From the NCBI RefSeq assembly GCF_900089585.1, contig NZ_FLRH01000003.1, positions 3,734,501 through 3,798,500 of the forward strand: DNA of 64,000 nt, given 5' to 3'. Of this stretch, positions 25,839-34,035 are shown piece by piece. The notes beneath the pieces are model-generated. The model was not told the DNA's origin and ran no database searches. It saw only the letters and a list, made by a program, of their open reading frames with translations. The translations under genes were made by a program, and so were the position numbers. The stretch is from Micromonospora sediminicola. Lineage in GTDB: Bacteria > Actinomycetota > Actinomycetes > Mycobacteriales > Micromonosporaceae. Position 1 is the first letter of the stretch; each line of letters starts with the position of its first letter.

Positions 25839-26924
25839 GTGCCGGCGACCGTCCTGACCGAAGCCCAGTCCGCCGCGCTGCGACACGTGCGTGACGTCGC
25901 CCTGCGCGACCGCCCGGCGGCGCTCGCCGTCATCGCGAAGCATCTCGCCGGTTCGGGCACGTCCTACCGGTACGAGGAGGTCCTCGCGGCGGTGACCGCG
26001 CACGGCCGGTTGACGCTCAACTTCCACCCGGACCGGCTGCTGCGCGACGGCCGCACCGTGGCCGAGGCACTCGACGAGGAGGGCGTCTACCGCAGCCAGT
26101 TCGAGACCGGCATCGGCAACGGTGGGCTGACCGCGTTCCCCGGCGGCGACCGGGACGTGTGGGAAGCCGCGCTGTTCGGCGGCGCGTACCAGCGTCCCGG
26201 TGTGCTCCCCGCCGAGCGTCCCAGGTACGGCGGCCTGAACCTGCTCGACCATCCGGACGGCGCCTGTCCCCGGTTCGGCTCCTGTCACCTGCGGCTGCGT
26301 CCGGAGGCGTTGGCCCGCGCCACGTTCTGTTTCGGCGACAGCCACCTCGGGCCGACCGAGGTCGGCACCGCCGTCGTCTTCGAGCCGGTCCTCGCCGCGC
26401 TGCTGAGCGCGACCGAGGGAACGGGCGTCAGCCTGGGGGTGGCCGGAATGGACACCGGCACCCTGCTGCGGGCACTCCTGCGCCGGCGTGAACGGGCATC
26501 AGAGCAGGCCGGTCGCGCGCTGGACGACTACATCGAGGCGCAGGTGCACGGCGAGCTGAGCCTCGCCCGCGACGTCGAGGCCGTGGTCTGCGACCCGTCC
26601 TTCCGCGGCACCCGCGAGGGACGGCTGCTGGCCGCGACGGCCGCCCGGCACGGCTTCGCGCTGCGCTGGCACCCCGGCTTCGAACTGGCCGTGGACGACG
26701 TCGACGCCGAGTTCCGCGGACCGGACATCCCGCCGTTGGCGGCCCGCGTGCACGCCGAGTTCGCCCGGCCGGGGGAGCCGCTGCACGCGGCGCTCGTCGG
26801 TCGCGCCGCCGCATCCCTGGTGCGCGAGCCGCGGCGCTGGGCCGACCGCGGGCCGGCCGAGGTGACCCACCAGCACCTCAAGCAGCTCTGGCACGTGCTG
26901 GTCCGGTTCGGCCGTCCGGCCTGA
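25839..26924 (+). CDS. DUF3626 domain protein
   Basis: This is a 361-residue soluble protein that resembles the actinobacterial DUF3626 family. Distinct blocks are RSQFETGIGNGGL (about residue 87), an aspartate/cysteine segment PRYGGLNLLDHPDGACPRFGSC (in two strands), and TFCFGDSHLGP. The alternation of short conserved Gly/Phe blocks suggests an enzyme domain, but no activity is known to me. GTG at 25839 is the first in-frame start after the stop of the preceding compact Rho gene. It may share the Rho transcript; the gap is 96 bases. Confidence 0.65.
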   Translation: MPATVLTEAQSAALRHVRDVALRDRPAALAVIAKHLAGSGTSYRYEEVLAAVTAHGRLTLNFHPDRLLRDGRTVAEALDEEGVYRSQFETGIGNGGLTAFPGGDRDVWEAALFGGAYQRPGVLPAERPRYGGLNLLDHPDGACPRFGSCHLRLRPEALARATFCFGDSHLGPTEVGTAVVFEPVLAALLSATEGTGVSLGVAGMDTGTLLRALLRRRERASEQAGRALDDYIEAQVHGELSLARDVEAVVCDPSFRGTREGRLLAATAARHGFALRWHPGFELAVDDVDAEFRGPDIPPLAARVHAEFARPGEPLHAALVGRAAASLVREPRRWADRGPAEVTHQHLKQLWHVLVRFGRPA

Positions 26925-27009
26925 TCGTCCCGTTCCGGCACTGGCCCGGCCCGGCTGTCCGATACCCCGGGTGACCTGGACCGCAGCTCTCGCCGCGCCT
27001 GGCATATCC

Positions 27010-27035
27010 GGAATGACCGACACGTCGAGCGGGTT
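27010..27035 (+). promoter_or_regulatory. ECF-sigma-type promoter upstream of secreted paralogue 1
   Basis: GGAAT (27010-27014) and GTT (27033-27035) are separated by exactly 18 bases. This matches the pattern bound by SigR/SigH/SigE-type ECF sigma factors (GGAAT or GGAAC, about 18, GTT). The start codon lies about 100 bases downstream. The same pattern is found before both paralogues. Confidence 0.6.
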
Positions 27036-27138
27036 GTGTTCCCCGTACCGCCGGCACCGCAAACCCCGTACCCGCCGGTAGTCCGTCCAAGGGGCGCTCA
27101 CCCCGGAGCGCGTCGTAACGATCGAAAGGGCAACCATC

Positions 27139-27864
27139 GTGAAGCAGCACTTCACCCGATGGCTCCCCGCCATCGCGAAGACCGCCGTCGCCAGGACCAC
27201 CGACCTCGCCCAGAACCGCCGCGCCGTGCTGACCGTCGCGGGCGTGGCCGCCCTGGGCGGGCTGGCCTTCGGCCCCACCGCCGTCGCCGCCCCGGTGACC
27301 AGCGGACCGCACGCCGGCGCCAAGGCCGCCATCGACCTGGCCACCGGCAAGAAGACCGCCACCGAGACGGTGAAGTCCGGCCTGACCACCGGCAGCGACA
27401 AGGTGCCGAGCAAGGCCGACCGGCCGGCGCGGGACCGGCTCATGCCCCACGGCGTCGAGGGCGCGCAGTCGCGCATCCCGCTCGACGACGCCCAGCTCGA
27501 CAACGCCAAGGCCATCGTCAAGGCGGCCAAGGAGTCCGGCGTGGGGGAGCGGGGCGCCGTGATCGGCGTCGCCACCTCCCTGCAGGAGTCCAAGCTCTAC
27601 AACCTCGGTCACCTCGGCGCGTACAACGACCACGACTCGGAGGGTCTGTTCCAGCAGCGCCCGTCGTCCGGTTGGGGCACGTCCGAGCAGATCACCGACC
27701 CCGAGTACGCCAGCAAGGCGTTCTTCGGCGCGCTGAAGAACGTCGGCGGCTGGCAGGACCTGCCGCTGACCACCGCGGCGCAGACGGTCCAGGTGTCCGC
27801 CTACCCGTACGCGTACGCGCAGTGGGAGGAGCAGGCCGCGGACATCGTCCAGCAGGTGTGGTGA
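27139..27864 (+). CDS. Secreted lysozyme-like protein, paralogue 1
   Basis: This 241-residue exported protein begins with a long basic region and a hydrophobic signal segment (about 29-48) ending in AVAAP. A charged linker follows. The last 130 residues match two other proteins in this window and resemble a transglycosylase/lysozyme-like fold: a likely catalytic Glu150 in LQESKL, then GLFQQRPSSGWGT and ITDPEYASKAFF. Such domains cut or bind peptidoglycan, though activity here is unproven. Databases sometimes label this family as heavy-metal transporters, which the sequence does not support. GTG at 27139 has GAAAGGGC upstream. A strong hairpin follows the stop. Confidence 0.8.
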   Translation: MKQHFTRWLPAIAKTAVARTTDLAQNRRAVLTVAGVAALGGLAFGPTAVAAPVTSGPHAGAKAAIDLATGKKTATETVKSGLTTGSDKVPSKADRPARDRLMPHGVEGAQSRIPLDDAQLDNAKAIVKAAKESGVGERGAVIGVATSLQESKLYNLGHLGAYNDHDSEGLFQQRPSSGWGTSEQITDPEYASKAFFGALKNVGGWQDLPLTTAAQTVQVSAYPYAYAQWEEQAADIVQQVW

Positions 27865-27877
27865 CCCCGTGACGCGT

Positions 27878-27912
27878 GAACGGCCGGCCCCGGCTTCCGG
27901 GGCCGGCCGTTC
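27878..27912 (+). terminator. Hairpin terminator after paralogue 1
   Basis: Perfect 16-base arms (27878-27893 and 27897-27912, starting GAACGGCCGGCC) with a 3-base loop. There is no T tract, which is common for actinobacterial terminators. Confidence 0.65.
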
Positions 27913-28005
27913 CACGTCCCCGTCCGTCGCGCTCGGGGCCAGGCCGTCGTTCGGCGAGACGATGTCGCGGCTGGTTCCGGCCGGAAACGGGCGGGGCGCT
28001 GTCGT

Positions 28006-28030
28006 CCCGCCGCCGCTGTTCGGCGGCGGG
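28006..28030. repeat. GC hairpin at the head of the repeat region
   Basis: CCCGCCGCCG (28006-28015), loop CTGTT, CGGCGGCGGG (28021-28030). It is a perfect 10-base dyad in the gene-free stretch between paralogues 1 and 2. Confidence 0.5.
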
Positions 28031-28090
28031 TGCCGGTCGACGTTCCCTTCCTCAGGGACTGGGACCTGGGTGTCCATGCGCGGTTGAGGG

Positions 28091-28319
28091 ACCCATGGCG
28101 TTCCACTCGTCGGCTGGTGGGCCGGTGGGTGGAACGTCATGGGTGTCTCCGAGGTCGGGAGGCACCCATAGCGTTCCACCGACGAGATCAACGGGCGGTG
28201 GGTGGAACGCCATGGGTGTCTCCGAGGCCGGTACGCACCCGTGGCGTTCCACCGACGGGAGTCAACGGGTGACGGGTGGATCGGCGTGGGTGTCTCCTGT
28301 GTCGGGATCACCCATGGTT
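28091..28319. repeat. Tandem ~73-bp palindromic repeat array
   Basis: A unit with period 73-74 bases recurs about three times. GGTGGGTGGAACG occurs at 28124 and 28197, with a decayed copy (GGTGGATCG) at 28275. Each unit also contains the reverse complement: ACCCATGGCGTTCCAC at 28091, a variant at 28164, and another at 28237. Thus each unit can form a hairpin between CGTTCCAC and GTGGAACG. The spacer GGGTGTCTCCGAGG is also repeated. No credible gene overlaps the array; the stretch 27913-28380 is otherwise empty. Confidence 0.8.
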
Positions 28320-28380
28320 GCCCGGCTGCCCGGGTGGGGTGGGTGTCCGGTTCGGTGGTGGTGGGCGGCACCCCGGGCGT

Positions 28381-28406
28381 GGAATCGGCGGCGGGTCGGG
28401 GGCGTT
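28381..28406 (+). promoter_or_regulatory. ECF-sigma-type promoter P1 upstream of paralogue 2
   Basis: GGAAT (28381-28385), 18 bases, GTT (28404-28406). The context GTTGTA is the same as in P1 of paralogue 3. Confidence 0.6.
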
Positions 28407-28460
28407 GTAGACGGGTGAACGACCGAGCAGGCAGCGAGCCCCCGAGCCCCCCGCCCCCGG

Positions 28461-28487
28461 GGAATGACGGCAGGCTAGCCGGTCGTT
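28461..28487 (+). promoter_or_regulatory. ECF-sigma-type promoter P2 upstream of paralogue 2
   Basis: GGGGAAT ends at 28465, then 19 bases, then GTT (28485-28487). The block GGAATGACGGC...CCGGTCGTTACA is shared with P2 of paralogue 3. It starts a leader of about 175 bases that is partly conserved with paralogue 3. Confidence 0.55.
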
Positions 28488-28664
28488 ACACATCATCCGG
28501 CGCCGCGTGCAGGCCCACCGCCCCGCGAGCCAGCCGGACATCCCCGGCCCCGTGAGCTGGCCCCCCGGCTCCACGAGCGTGCCGGATCCCCCTTCAAGAC
28601 TTTTTCGCGCGCCTGACGGTGCCCACACCCCCCGGGTGTGTTGACCCCCGAATGGAGCCCCCTG

Positions 28665-29216
28665 ATGAACACGATCCTGCGTAAGAGCATCCTGGGTATT
28701 GCTGGTCTGGCCTTCACCGGTGGTGTGTTCGCCGGTCCGGTCGCCGCCCACGCCGACACCCCCGCCCACGCCGCTGGTAAGCCCGTCGCGGTCGCCACCG
28801 TGCAGGGTGAGCAGTCCCGCATCACCCTGAACGACGAGCAGACCGCCAACGCCAAGGCGATCATCGCCGCCACGAAGAAGGCCGGCCTGCCCGAGCGGGC
28901 CGCGGTCATCTCGATCGCCACCAGCCTGCAGGAGTCGAAGCTGGAGAACCTCGGGCACCTCGGCGACAAGAATGACCACGACTCGCTGGGCCTGTTCCAG
29001 CAGCGCCCGTCGAGCGGTTGGGGCACGCCGGAGCAGATCACCGACCCCGAGTACTCCACCCTGGCCTTTCTCAAGGGCCTGAAGCAGGTCGACGGCTGGG
29101 ACAAGATGCCGCTGACCGACGCCGCCCAGACCGTCCAGGTCTCCGCATACCCCGACGCCTACGCCCAGTGGGAGAAGCAGGCCACCGACATCGTGAACCA
29201 GCACTGGACCAAGTGA
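28665..29216 (+). CDS. Secreted lysozyme-like protein, paralogue 2
   Basis: This 183-residue exported protein has a signal peptide (ILRKSILGIAGLAFTGGVFA, cleavage probably near residue 30) followed directly by the conserved domain: SRITLNDEQTANAKAII, Glu90 in LQESKL, GLFQQRPSSGWGT and VSAYPDAYAQWE. The domain is much closer to paralogue 3 than to paralogue 1. The ATG at 28665 follows GGAG and matches the start of paralogue 3; an in-frame GTG 27 bases earlier is less likely. Two ECF-type promoters lie upstream, and a true Rho-independent terminator follows. Confidence 0.82.
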   Translation: MNTILRKSILGIAGLAFTGGVFAGPVAAHADTPAHAAGKPVAVATVQGEQSRITLNDEQTANAKAIIAATKKAGLPERAAVISIATSLQESKLENLGHLGDKNDHDSLGLFQQRPSSGWGTPEQITDPEYSTLAFLKGLKQVDGWDKMPLTDAAQTVQVSAYPDAYAQWEKQATDIVNQHWTK

Positions 29217-29221
29217 CACCG

Positions 29222-29257
29222 AAGGCCGGCACCCCGAACCCGGGGTGCCGGCCTTTT
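29222..29257 (+). terminator. Rho-independent terminator
   Basis: Fifteen-base perfect arms (29222-29236 and 29241-29255, starting AAGGCCGGCACC) with loop AACC and a TTTT tail. It ends paralogue 2 and, read on the other strand, also lies just past the phoD stop. Confidence 0.85.
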
Positions 29258-29278
29258 CGTGCGCGTACCGGAAAGGGG

Positions 29279-30904
29279 TCAGGCCGGCGCGGCCTCGGCC
29301 CGCAGCCGGGACGACCCGGCCCCCACCGACCAGCCGGCCACCCACCGGCTGCCGCTGGTGCTGCTGGTGCGGTCGGCCAGGTGGTACCAGTCCATCCGGC
29401 AGCGCTGCGGGGTCACCTCGAAGACCCCGTACCCGTGTCCGTCGAGTTCGGTCCACCGCACGTGCGGGTTGGTGGACCGGATCAGGCCGGCGCCGAGCTG
29501 GCTCAGCGCGTTGCCCGCCGGCAGCTTCAGGAAGTCGTTGACGTTGTCGCTGGTCACCGACGGCACCACGAACTCAGCCGCGGCCGGATTCGCCGACCCG
29601 GTGGCGCGGGTGGTGACCTCGTTGGCCCACGAGGTGTGGATGTCGCCGGTCAGGAACACCACGTCCCGCGTGCCGGTGGCCCGGATGTGGTCCACCAGCT
29701 CGTTGCGGTCGGCGTTGTATCCGTCCCACTGGTCGGCGTTGAGCACCGCGCCGTTCTCCGGGATGCCGAGCAGCTTGCCGAGCGGGCCGAGCAGCCACGC
29801 CGGCAGCGCGCCCACGTCCACCCGGGCGATCATCACCGGGTTGCCGACCAGCTTCCAGCGGGCCGTGGACCCGGACAGGCCGGCCTTCAGCCAGGCCATC
29901 TGGGCGTCACCGGTGATGGTGCGGGCCGGGTCGTCGACGGCCGTGCCGGTGGCCTGCGCCGACCGGTACGAGCGCAGGTCCAGCATGGACAGCTCGGCCA
30001 GCTGGCCGAAGCGGAACCGCCGGTAGATCGCCCCGTTGACGCCGACGCGCACCGGCATCCACTCCAGGTACGCCTGCCGCGCGGCGGCGAGCCGGTCGGC
30101 GAACGGTCCCTCGGTGCCGGGCGTGTGGTTCTCCGCGCCACCGGACCATTCGTCGTTGGCCACCTCGTGGTCGTCCCAGGTGATGATCCACGGCACCGCC
30201 GCGTGCAGCGCCTGCAGGTGCGGGTCGGTCTTGTAGAGCGCGTGCCGGATCCGGTAGTCGGCCAGCGTGAGCACCTCGTGCGGCGGCTGGGTGGGCCGCA
30301 CCACCCGGCCGGCGGCGGCGAACTCGCCGGTCCCGTACTCGTAGAGGTAGTCACCGAGGTGGACGACCAGGTTCAGGTCGTCCCGGTCGGCCAGCCGTCG
30401 GTACGCCGCGAAGTAGCCGGCCTCCCAGTTGGCGCAGGACACCACGCCCAGCCGCAGCCGGTCCACCGCCGCGTCGTCGGGCGGGGCGGTGGTGGTGCGG
30501 CCGGTCGGCGACCAGGCGTCGGCGTAGCCGAAGCGGTACCAGTAGGTGGTCGCCGGGGCGAGGCCGGAGACGGCGATCTTCACGGTGTGGTCGCAGGCCG
30601 CCCCGGTGGGGAACGTGCCGGCGGCCACCGGCGCGGCGAAGTCCGGGTCGGCGGCGACCTGCCAGGTCACCTCCACGTCCGGGCCGGCGCCGGAGCCGGG
30701 CAGCGCGTCGGGGGTGGGGGTGACCCGGGTCCAGAGCAGGATCCCGTCCGGCAGCGGGTCACCGGAGGCGACGCCGTGGCGGAACGCGGCGGTGGCCGCG
30801 CCGGCGGGGGCGGTGCCGGCCAGGGTGGCGCCGGCGAGCACGGCGGTGCCGGCGGAGGCTCCGGCCAGGCGCAGCAGGGTACGACGGTCGAGGGTGTTCG
30901 TCAT
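29279..30904 (-). CDS. phoD: PhoD-like alkaline phosphatase/phosphodiesterase
   Basis: This 541-residue secreted enzyme releases phosphate from phosphodiesters and monoesters and depends on Ca2+/Fe3+ in characterised PhoD. It has a Tat signal (RRTLLRLAG at residues 7-15), an N-terminal beta domain, and the metallophosphatase motifs VVSCANWE, VVHLGDYLYEYG, WDDHEVANDEW and FLTGDIHTSW. The length is normal. No GTTCACC-type PHO box is visible upstream. It converges on paralogue 2 and sits downstream of the MFS gene on the same strand. Confidence 0.92.
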   Translation of the reverse strand: MTNTLDRRTLLRLAGASAGTAVLAGATLAGTAPAGAATAAFRHGVASGDPLPDGILLWTRVTPTPDALPGSGAGPDVEVTWQVAADPDFAAPVAAGTFPTGAACDHTVKIAVSGLAPATTYWYRFGYADAWSPTGRTTTAPPDDAAVDRLRLGVVSCANWEAGYFAAYRRLADRDDLNLVVHLGDYLYEYGTGEFAAAGRVVRPTQPPHEVLTLADYRIRHALYKTDPHLQALHAAVPWIITWDDHEVANDEWSGGAENHTPGTEGPFADRLAAARQAYLEWMPVRVGVNGAIYRRFRFGQLAELSMLDLRSYRSAQATGTAVDDPARTITGDAQMAWLKAGLSGSTARWKLVGNPVMIARVDVGALPAWLLGPLGKLLGIPENGAVLNADQWDGYNADRNELVDHIRATGTRDVVFLTGDIHTSWANEVTTRATGSANPAAAEFVVPSVTSDNVNDFLKLPAGNALSQLGAGLIRSTNPHVRWTELDGHGYGVFEVTPQRCRMDWYHLADRTSSTSGSRWVAGWSVGAGSSRLRAEAAPA

Positions 30905-31021
30905 GACCCTTGTATCTACCGCCGTCGACCTGTCCGGCGCTGCCCCTGTCGCGCAGAGTTTCCCGGGTCTTCCGCCCCGGTTGGCCGACCGGCACGCGTC
31001 ACGCCGGCCCGGCGACGGCGG

Positions 31022-32464
31022 TCAGGAGCGGCGGTGACCGAAGAGGACGTCCACCAGGGCGGCGACCAGCGCCAGCACGATGATGCCGGCGGCCAGCAGC
31101 AGTGAGTGCCGGAACGCCACCGACCAGTCGCCCCGGTTCGCCGCCAGGGTGGAGAAGAACAACGCGCCGACCGCCGCGATCCCGGCGGCCGAGCCGATCC
31201 GCTGCCCGGTCTGGAGCATGCCGGCGCCGCTCCCGGCCATCGGCACCGGCACCTCGGAGAGCGTGAGCGTCTGGTTCGGCGCGATCACCAGGCCGCTGCC
31301 GAGGCCGGCGACGAGCAGCGGCAGCGCGGTCCGCAGCGGCACGTCGTCGTGCGGCCCACCGGTCAGCACCAGGTCCGTCGCGACCAGCCCGAGCACCACG
31401 GCCGCCAGCCCGACGGCGACCAGCGGCCGGCCGTAGCGGGTGACCACCCGTCCGCCCAGCGCCGACGCGACCGCCGAGCCGAGCGCGAACGGGGTGATCG
31501 CCAGGCCGGCGACCAGCGCGCTGTAACCCAGGCCCATCTGCAGGTAGAGCGTGAAGATGAAGAAGATCGCGGTGAAGCCGGCGAAGTAGATCAGGCCGAT
31601 CAGCGCGCCCAGCGTGTACGAGCGCAGCGTGAACAGCCGCAGGTCGAACAGCGGCTGGGTGTGCCGGGCGTAGCGGCGTTCCCAGAGCGCGAACGCGGCC
31701 AGCAGCAGCAGGCCGACCGGGATCAGCAACCACTTGGCCGAGCCCTGCCACTGTTCCCGCTGTACCAGCGGCAGCAGGATCGCGGTGACGCCGACGCCGA
31801 GCAGCAGCACGCCGACCGGGTCGAGCCGGTGCCGGTCGGGCTGGCCGGCCGGTCGGGCCGGCACGAGACGCCAGCCGAGCACCATGGCCACGATGCCGAC
31901 CGGGATGTTCACGAAGAACACCCACCGCCAGCCGTGTTCGGCGCCGCCGAGCTGGATGAGCAGCCCGCCGAGCAGGGGGCCGACAGCGGTGGAGATGCCG
32001 ATGGTGGCGCCGAGCAGCCCGAACGCGCGGCCCCGGTCGGCGCCCCGGAACAGCTGCTGGATCATGCCGCTGACCTGAGGGTTGACCACGCCGGCGGCGG
32101 CGCCCTGCACCAGCCGGGCGATGATCAGCCACGTCGGTGAGGTGGCCAGGCCGGCCAGCGCGCTGGTCAGCGTGAACAGACCCACCCCGACCACGAAGGC
32201 GGTACGCCGGCCGCGCGCGTCGCCGAACCGCCCGGCGGGCACCAGCACCAGGCCGAACGTCAGCGCGTACCCGGAGAGCACCCACTGCAGGTCGCTCGGG
32301 GTGGCGCCGAGCGCCCGGTCGATGGACGGCACGGCGACGTTGACGATGCTGACGTCCAGCAGCGTCATGAACGCCGCGACCAGGCCGACGCCGAGTGCGC
32401 GCCAGCGGCGCCGGTCGTCGTACCCGGTGTCCCGCCCCGGCGTCGACGACCGGTCCCCGCTCAT
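31022..32464 (-). CDS. EmrB/QacA-type MFS drug exporter
   Basis: This 480-residue protein has fourteen predicted membrane helices and the DHA2 family motif DVSIVNVAVPSI in helix 1, as well as GRFGDARGRR between helices 2 and 3. Members export drugs and other hydrophobic compounds using the proton gradient. The ATG at 32464 follows a GGTGGGGGG site; an in-frame ATG at 32494 has poorer spacing. No regulator gene is adjacent, although a small winged-helix gene lies upstream on the same strand. Confidence 0.88.
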   Translation of the reverse strand: MSGDRSSTPGRDTGYDDRRRWRALGVGLVAAFMTLLDVSIVNVAVPSIDRALGATPSDLQWVLSGYALTFGLVLVPAGRFGDARGRRTAFVVGVGLFTLTSALAGLATSPTWLIIARLVQGAAAGVVNPQVSGMIQQLFRGADRGRAFGLLGATIGISTAVGPLLGGLLIQLGGAEHGWRWVFFVNIPVGIVAMVLGWRLVPARPAGQPDRHRLDPVGVLLLGVGVTAILLPLVQREQWQGSAKWLLIPVGLLLLAAFALWERRYARHTQPLFDLRLFTLRSYTLGALIGLIYFAGFTAIFFIFTLYLQMGLGYSALVAGLAITPFALGSAVASALGGRVVTRYGRPLVAVGLAAVVLGLVATDLVLTGGPHDDVPLRTALPLLVAGLGSGLVIAPNQTLTLSEVPVPMAGSGAGMLQTGQRIGSAAGIAAVGALFFSTLAANRGDWSVAFRHSLLLAAGIIVLALVAALVDVLFGHRRS

Positions 32465-32535
32465 CGCGCCCCCCACCGACCGTCGATCACGCATCCCCGA
32501 TCGCTACCCGGCCCCCGGTGGGGCAAACGACGCGA

Positions 32536-32772
32536 TCAGGCCGTCTGACGTGCGCACCACCGCGGTCCGAAGTCCAGGCCGGACATCGGCGAGTCCTCCC
32601 GGTGCAGCAGCCCCCGCTCGGTGAGCGCGTGCAGCGGTTCCCGCAGTTCCTCCTCGGTCATTCCGGTCTCCTCGGCGATCAGGTCCGGGTAGGGGACGTG
32701 TCCCCGCACCTCCAGCGCGGAGACCGCCTGGTACACCCGTTCCTCGACCGCGGACAACTGGACCTGAGGCAT
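32536..32772 (-). CDS. Small winged-helix-like protein
   Basis: This 78-residue protein has the helical spacing of a minimal winged helix: VEERVYQAVSAL, YPDLIAEETGMTEEELREPLHALTERGLLHRED in sequence, where the second part resembles recognition helix and wing. It may bind DNA or a protein partner. It lies 72 bases upstream of the MFS exporter on the same strand and is divergent from the FAD oxidoreductase. No more can be said. Confidence 0.65.
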   Translation of the reverse strand: MPQVQLSAVEERVYQAVSALEVRGHVPYPDLIAEETGMTEEELREPLHALTERGLLHREDSPMSGLDFGPRWCARQTA

Positions 32773-32898
32773 CGCGTCCCTCCTCGGGGTGGACCGTCCG
32801 ATCGGCGGACGGCCGGCGACCGGCGGTTACCCGGGCCGCCGGCGTTGATGCCCACCCGATCGAGGGTCCTGGCGGGGGGTGCCGGCTAGGCTGCACCC

Positions 32899-34035
32899 GT
32901 GATCATCTGGGACCTCGTCGTGGTCGGTGGCGGGCCCGCCGGACTCTCCGCCGCCGTCGCGGCGGCCCGGGCCGGTGTGCGCACGCTGGTGGTCGAGCGG
33001 GCCACCCATCCCCGGTACAAGACCTGCGGCGGCGGCCTGATCGGCACCTCGCTGGCCGAGGTCGACGGTCGGATCGAGGTGCCCGCGCACGACCGGGTCG
33101 ACCGGGTCACGTTCACCCGGGACGGGCGACGGGCGTTCACCCGCCGGCATCCCGCGCCGCTGGTCACCATGATCCGCCGGGAGGAGTTCGACCATCGGTT
33201 GCGCGCCGCCGCGGTCACGGCCGGCGCCCAGGTCCGCGAGGGCGTCGCGGTCCGCGCGGTGGAGCAGGACCCCGACGTGGTACGCCTGCGGCTGGCCGAC
33301 GGCGAGGTGGTGCACGCCCGCACGGTGGTCGGCGCGGACGGCTCCTCCGGGGTGACCGCCCGGCACGTCGGGGTGCGGTTCCGCCAGGTCGACCTCGGGC
33401 TGGAGCTGGAGCTGCCGGCGTCCGCCGCCGACCAGCAGCGGTGGCGGGGTCGGCTGCTGATCGACTGGGGGCCGGTGCCCGGCTCGTACGCCTGGGTCTT
33501 CCCCAAGGGCGACCGGCTCACCGTCGGCGTCATCTCCGCCCGGGGTGAGGGCGAGCGAACCCGGGCCTACCTGCGCGACTTCGTCGAGCGGACGGGGCTG
33601 TCCGGGGTGGCCCCCGAGCACGACTCCGGCCACCTCACCCGTTGCCGCGCCGACGACTCACCGCTGCGCCACGGGCGGGTCCTGGTCGCCGGCGACGCGG
33701 CCGGCCTGCTGGAGCCGTGGAGCCGGGAGGGGATCAGCTACGCGCTGCGCTCCGGTCGGCTGGCCGGCGAGGCGGTCGCGGCCGGCGACCTCGACGCGTA
33801 CGGGCGGGAGGTCCACCGGCGGCTGGTGCCGGAGATGCGCGCCGGGCACCGGCTGCTGGAGGTCTTCGAGCGCCGCCCCGACGTGTTCCACGCGATGCTG
33901 GCCAGCCCGCCCGGCTGGCGGATGTTCGCCCGCTTCTGCCAGGGGCGGGCCAGTTTCGCCGAGGTGCTCGACCGGCGGCCGGTGCGGGCCGCGCTGGCCG
34001 TGCTCGACCGGCTGCCCCCGCTCAGGGGACGATGA
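32899..34035 (+). CDS. FAD-dependent oxidoreductase, geranylgeranyl reductase family
   Basis: This 378-residue flavoprotein has the FAD motif VVVGGGPAGLSAA at the N-terminus, the YKTCGGGL motif typical of the geranylgeranyl reductase group, DGSSGVTARHVG, and VAGDAAGLLEPWSREGI near the C-terminus. Relatives reduce isoprenoid chains or act as monooxygenase-like enzymes; the substrate here is not evident. The GTG start at 32899 gives the correct N-terminus. It overlaps the convergent alcohol dehydrogenase by 14 bases. Confidence 0.85.
   Translation: MIIWDLVVVGGGPAGLSAAVAAARAGVRTLVVERATHPRYKTCGGGLIGTSLAEVDGRIEVPAHDRVDRVTFTRDGRRAFTRRHPAPLVTMIRREEFDHRLRAAAVTAGAQVREGVAVRAVEQDPDVVRLRLADGEVVHARTVVGADGSSGVTARHVGVRFRQVDLGLELELPASAADQQRWRGRLLIDWGPVPGSYAWVFPKGDRLTVGVISARGEGERTRAYLRDFVERTGLSGVAPEHDSGHLTRCRADDSPLRHGRVLVAGDAAGLLEPWSREGISYALRSGRLAGEAVAAGDLDAYGREVHRRLVPEMRAGHRLLEVFERRPDVFHAMLASPPGWRMFARFCQGRASFAEVLDRRPVRAALAVLDRLPPLRGR

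Noticed and set aside
27036..27138. c-di-AMP (ydaO-type) riboswitch before the secreted proteins
   Set aside because: Such riboswitches control cell-wall hydrolases in actinobacteria, but I could not find the conserved core in any of the three leaders. A covariance-model search would settle it.
28060..28330. Possible CRISPR array
   Set aside because: The repeated unit is about 73 bases, is palindromic, and its spacer parts are repeats too; no cas gene is near.
32465..32494. Earlier ATG at 32494 for the MFS exporter
   Set aside because: It has poor ribosome-site spacing; the ATG at 32464 has a better site and gives the family N-terminus.
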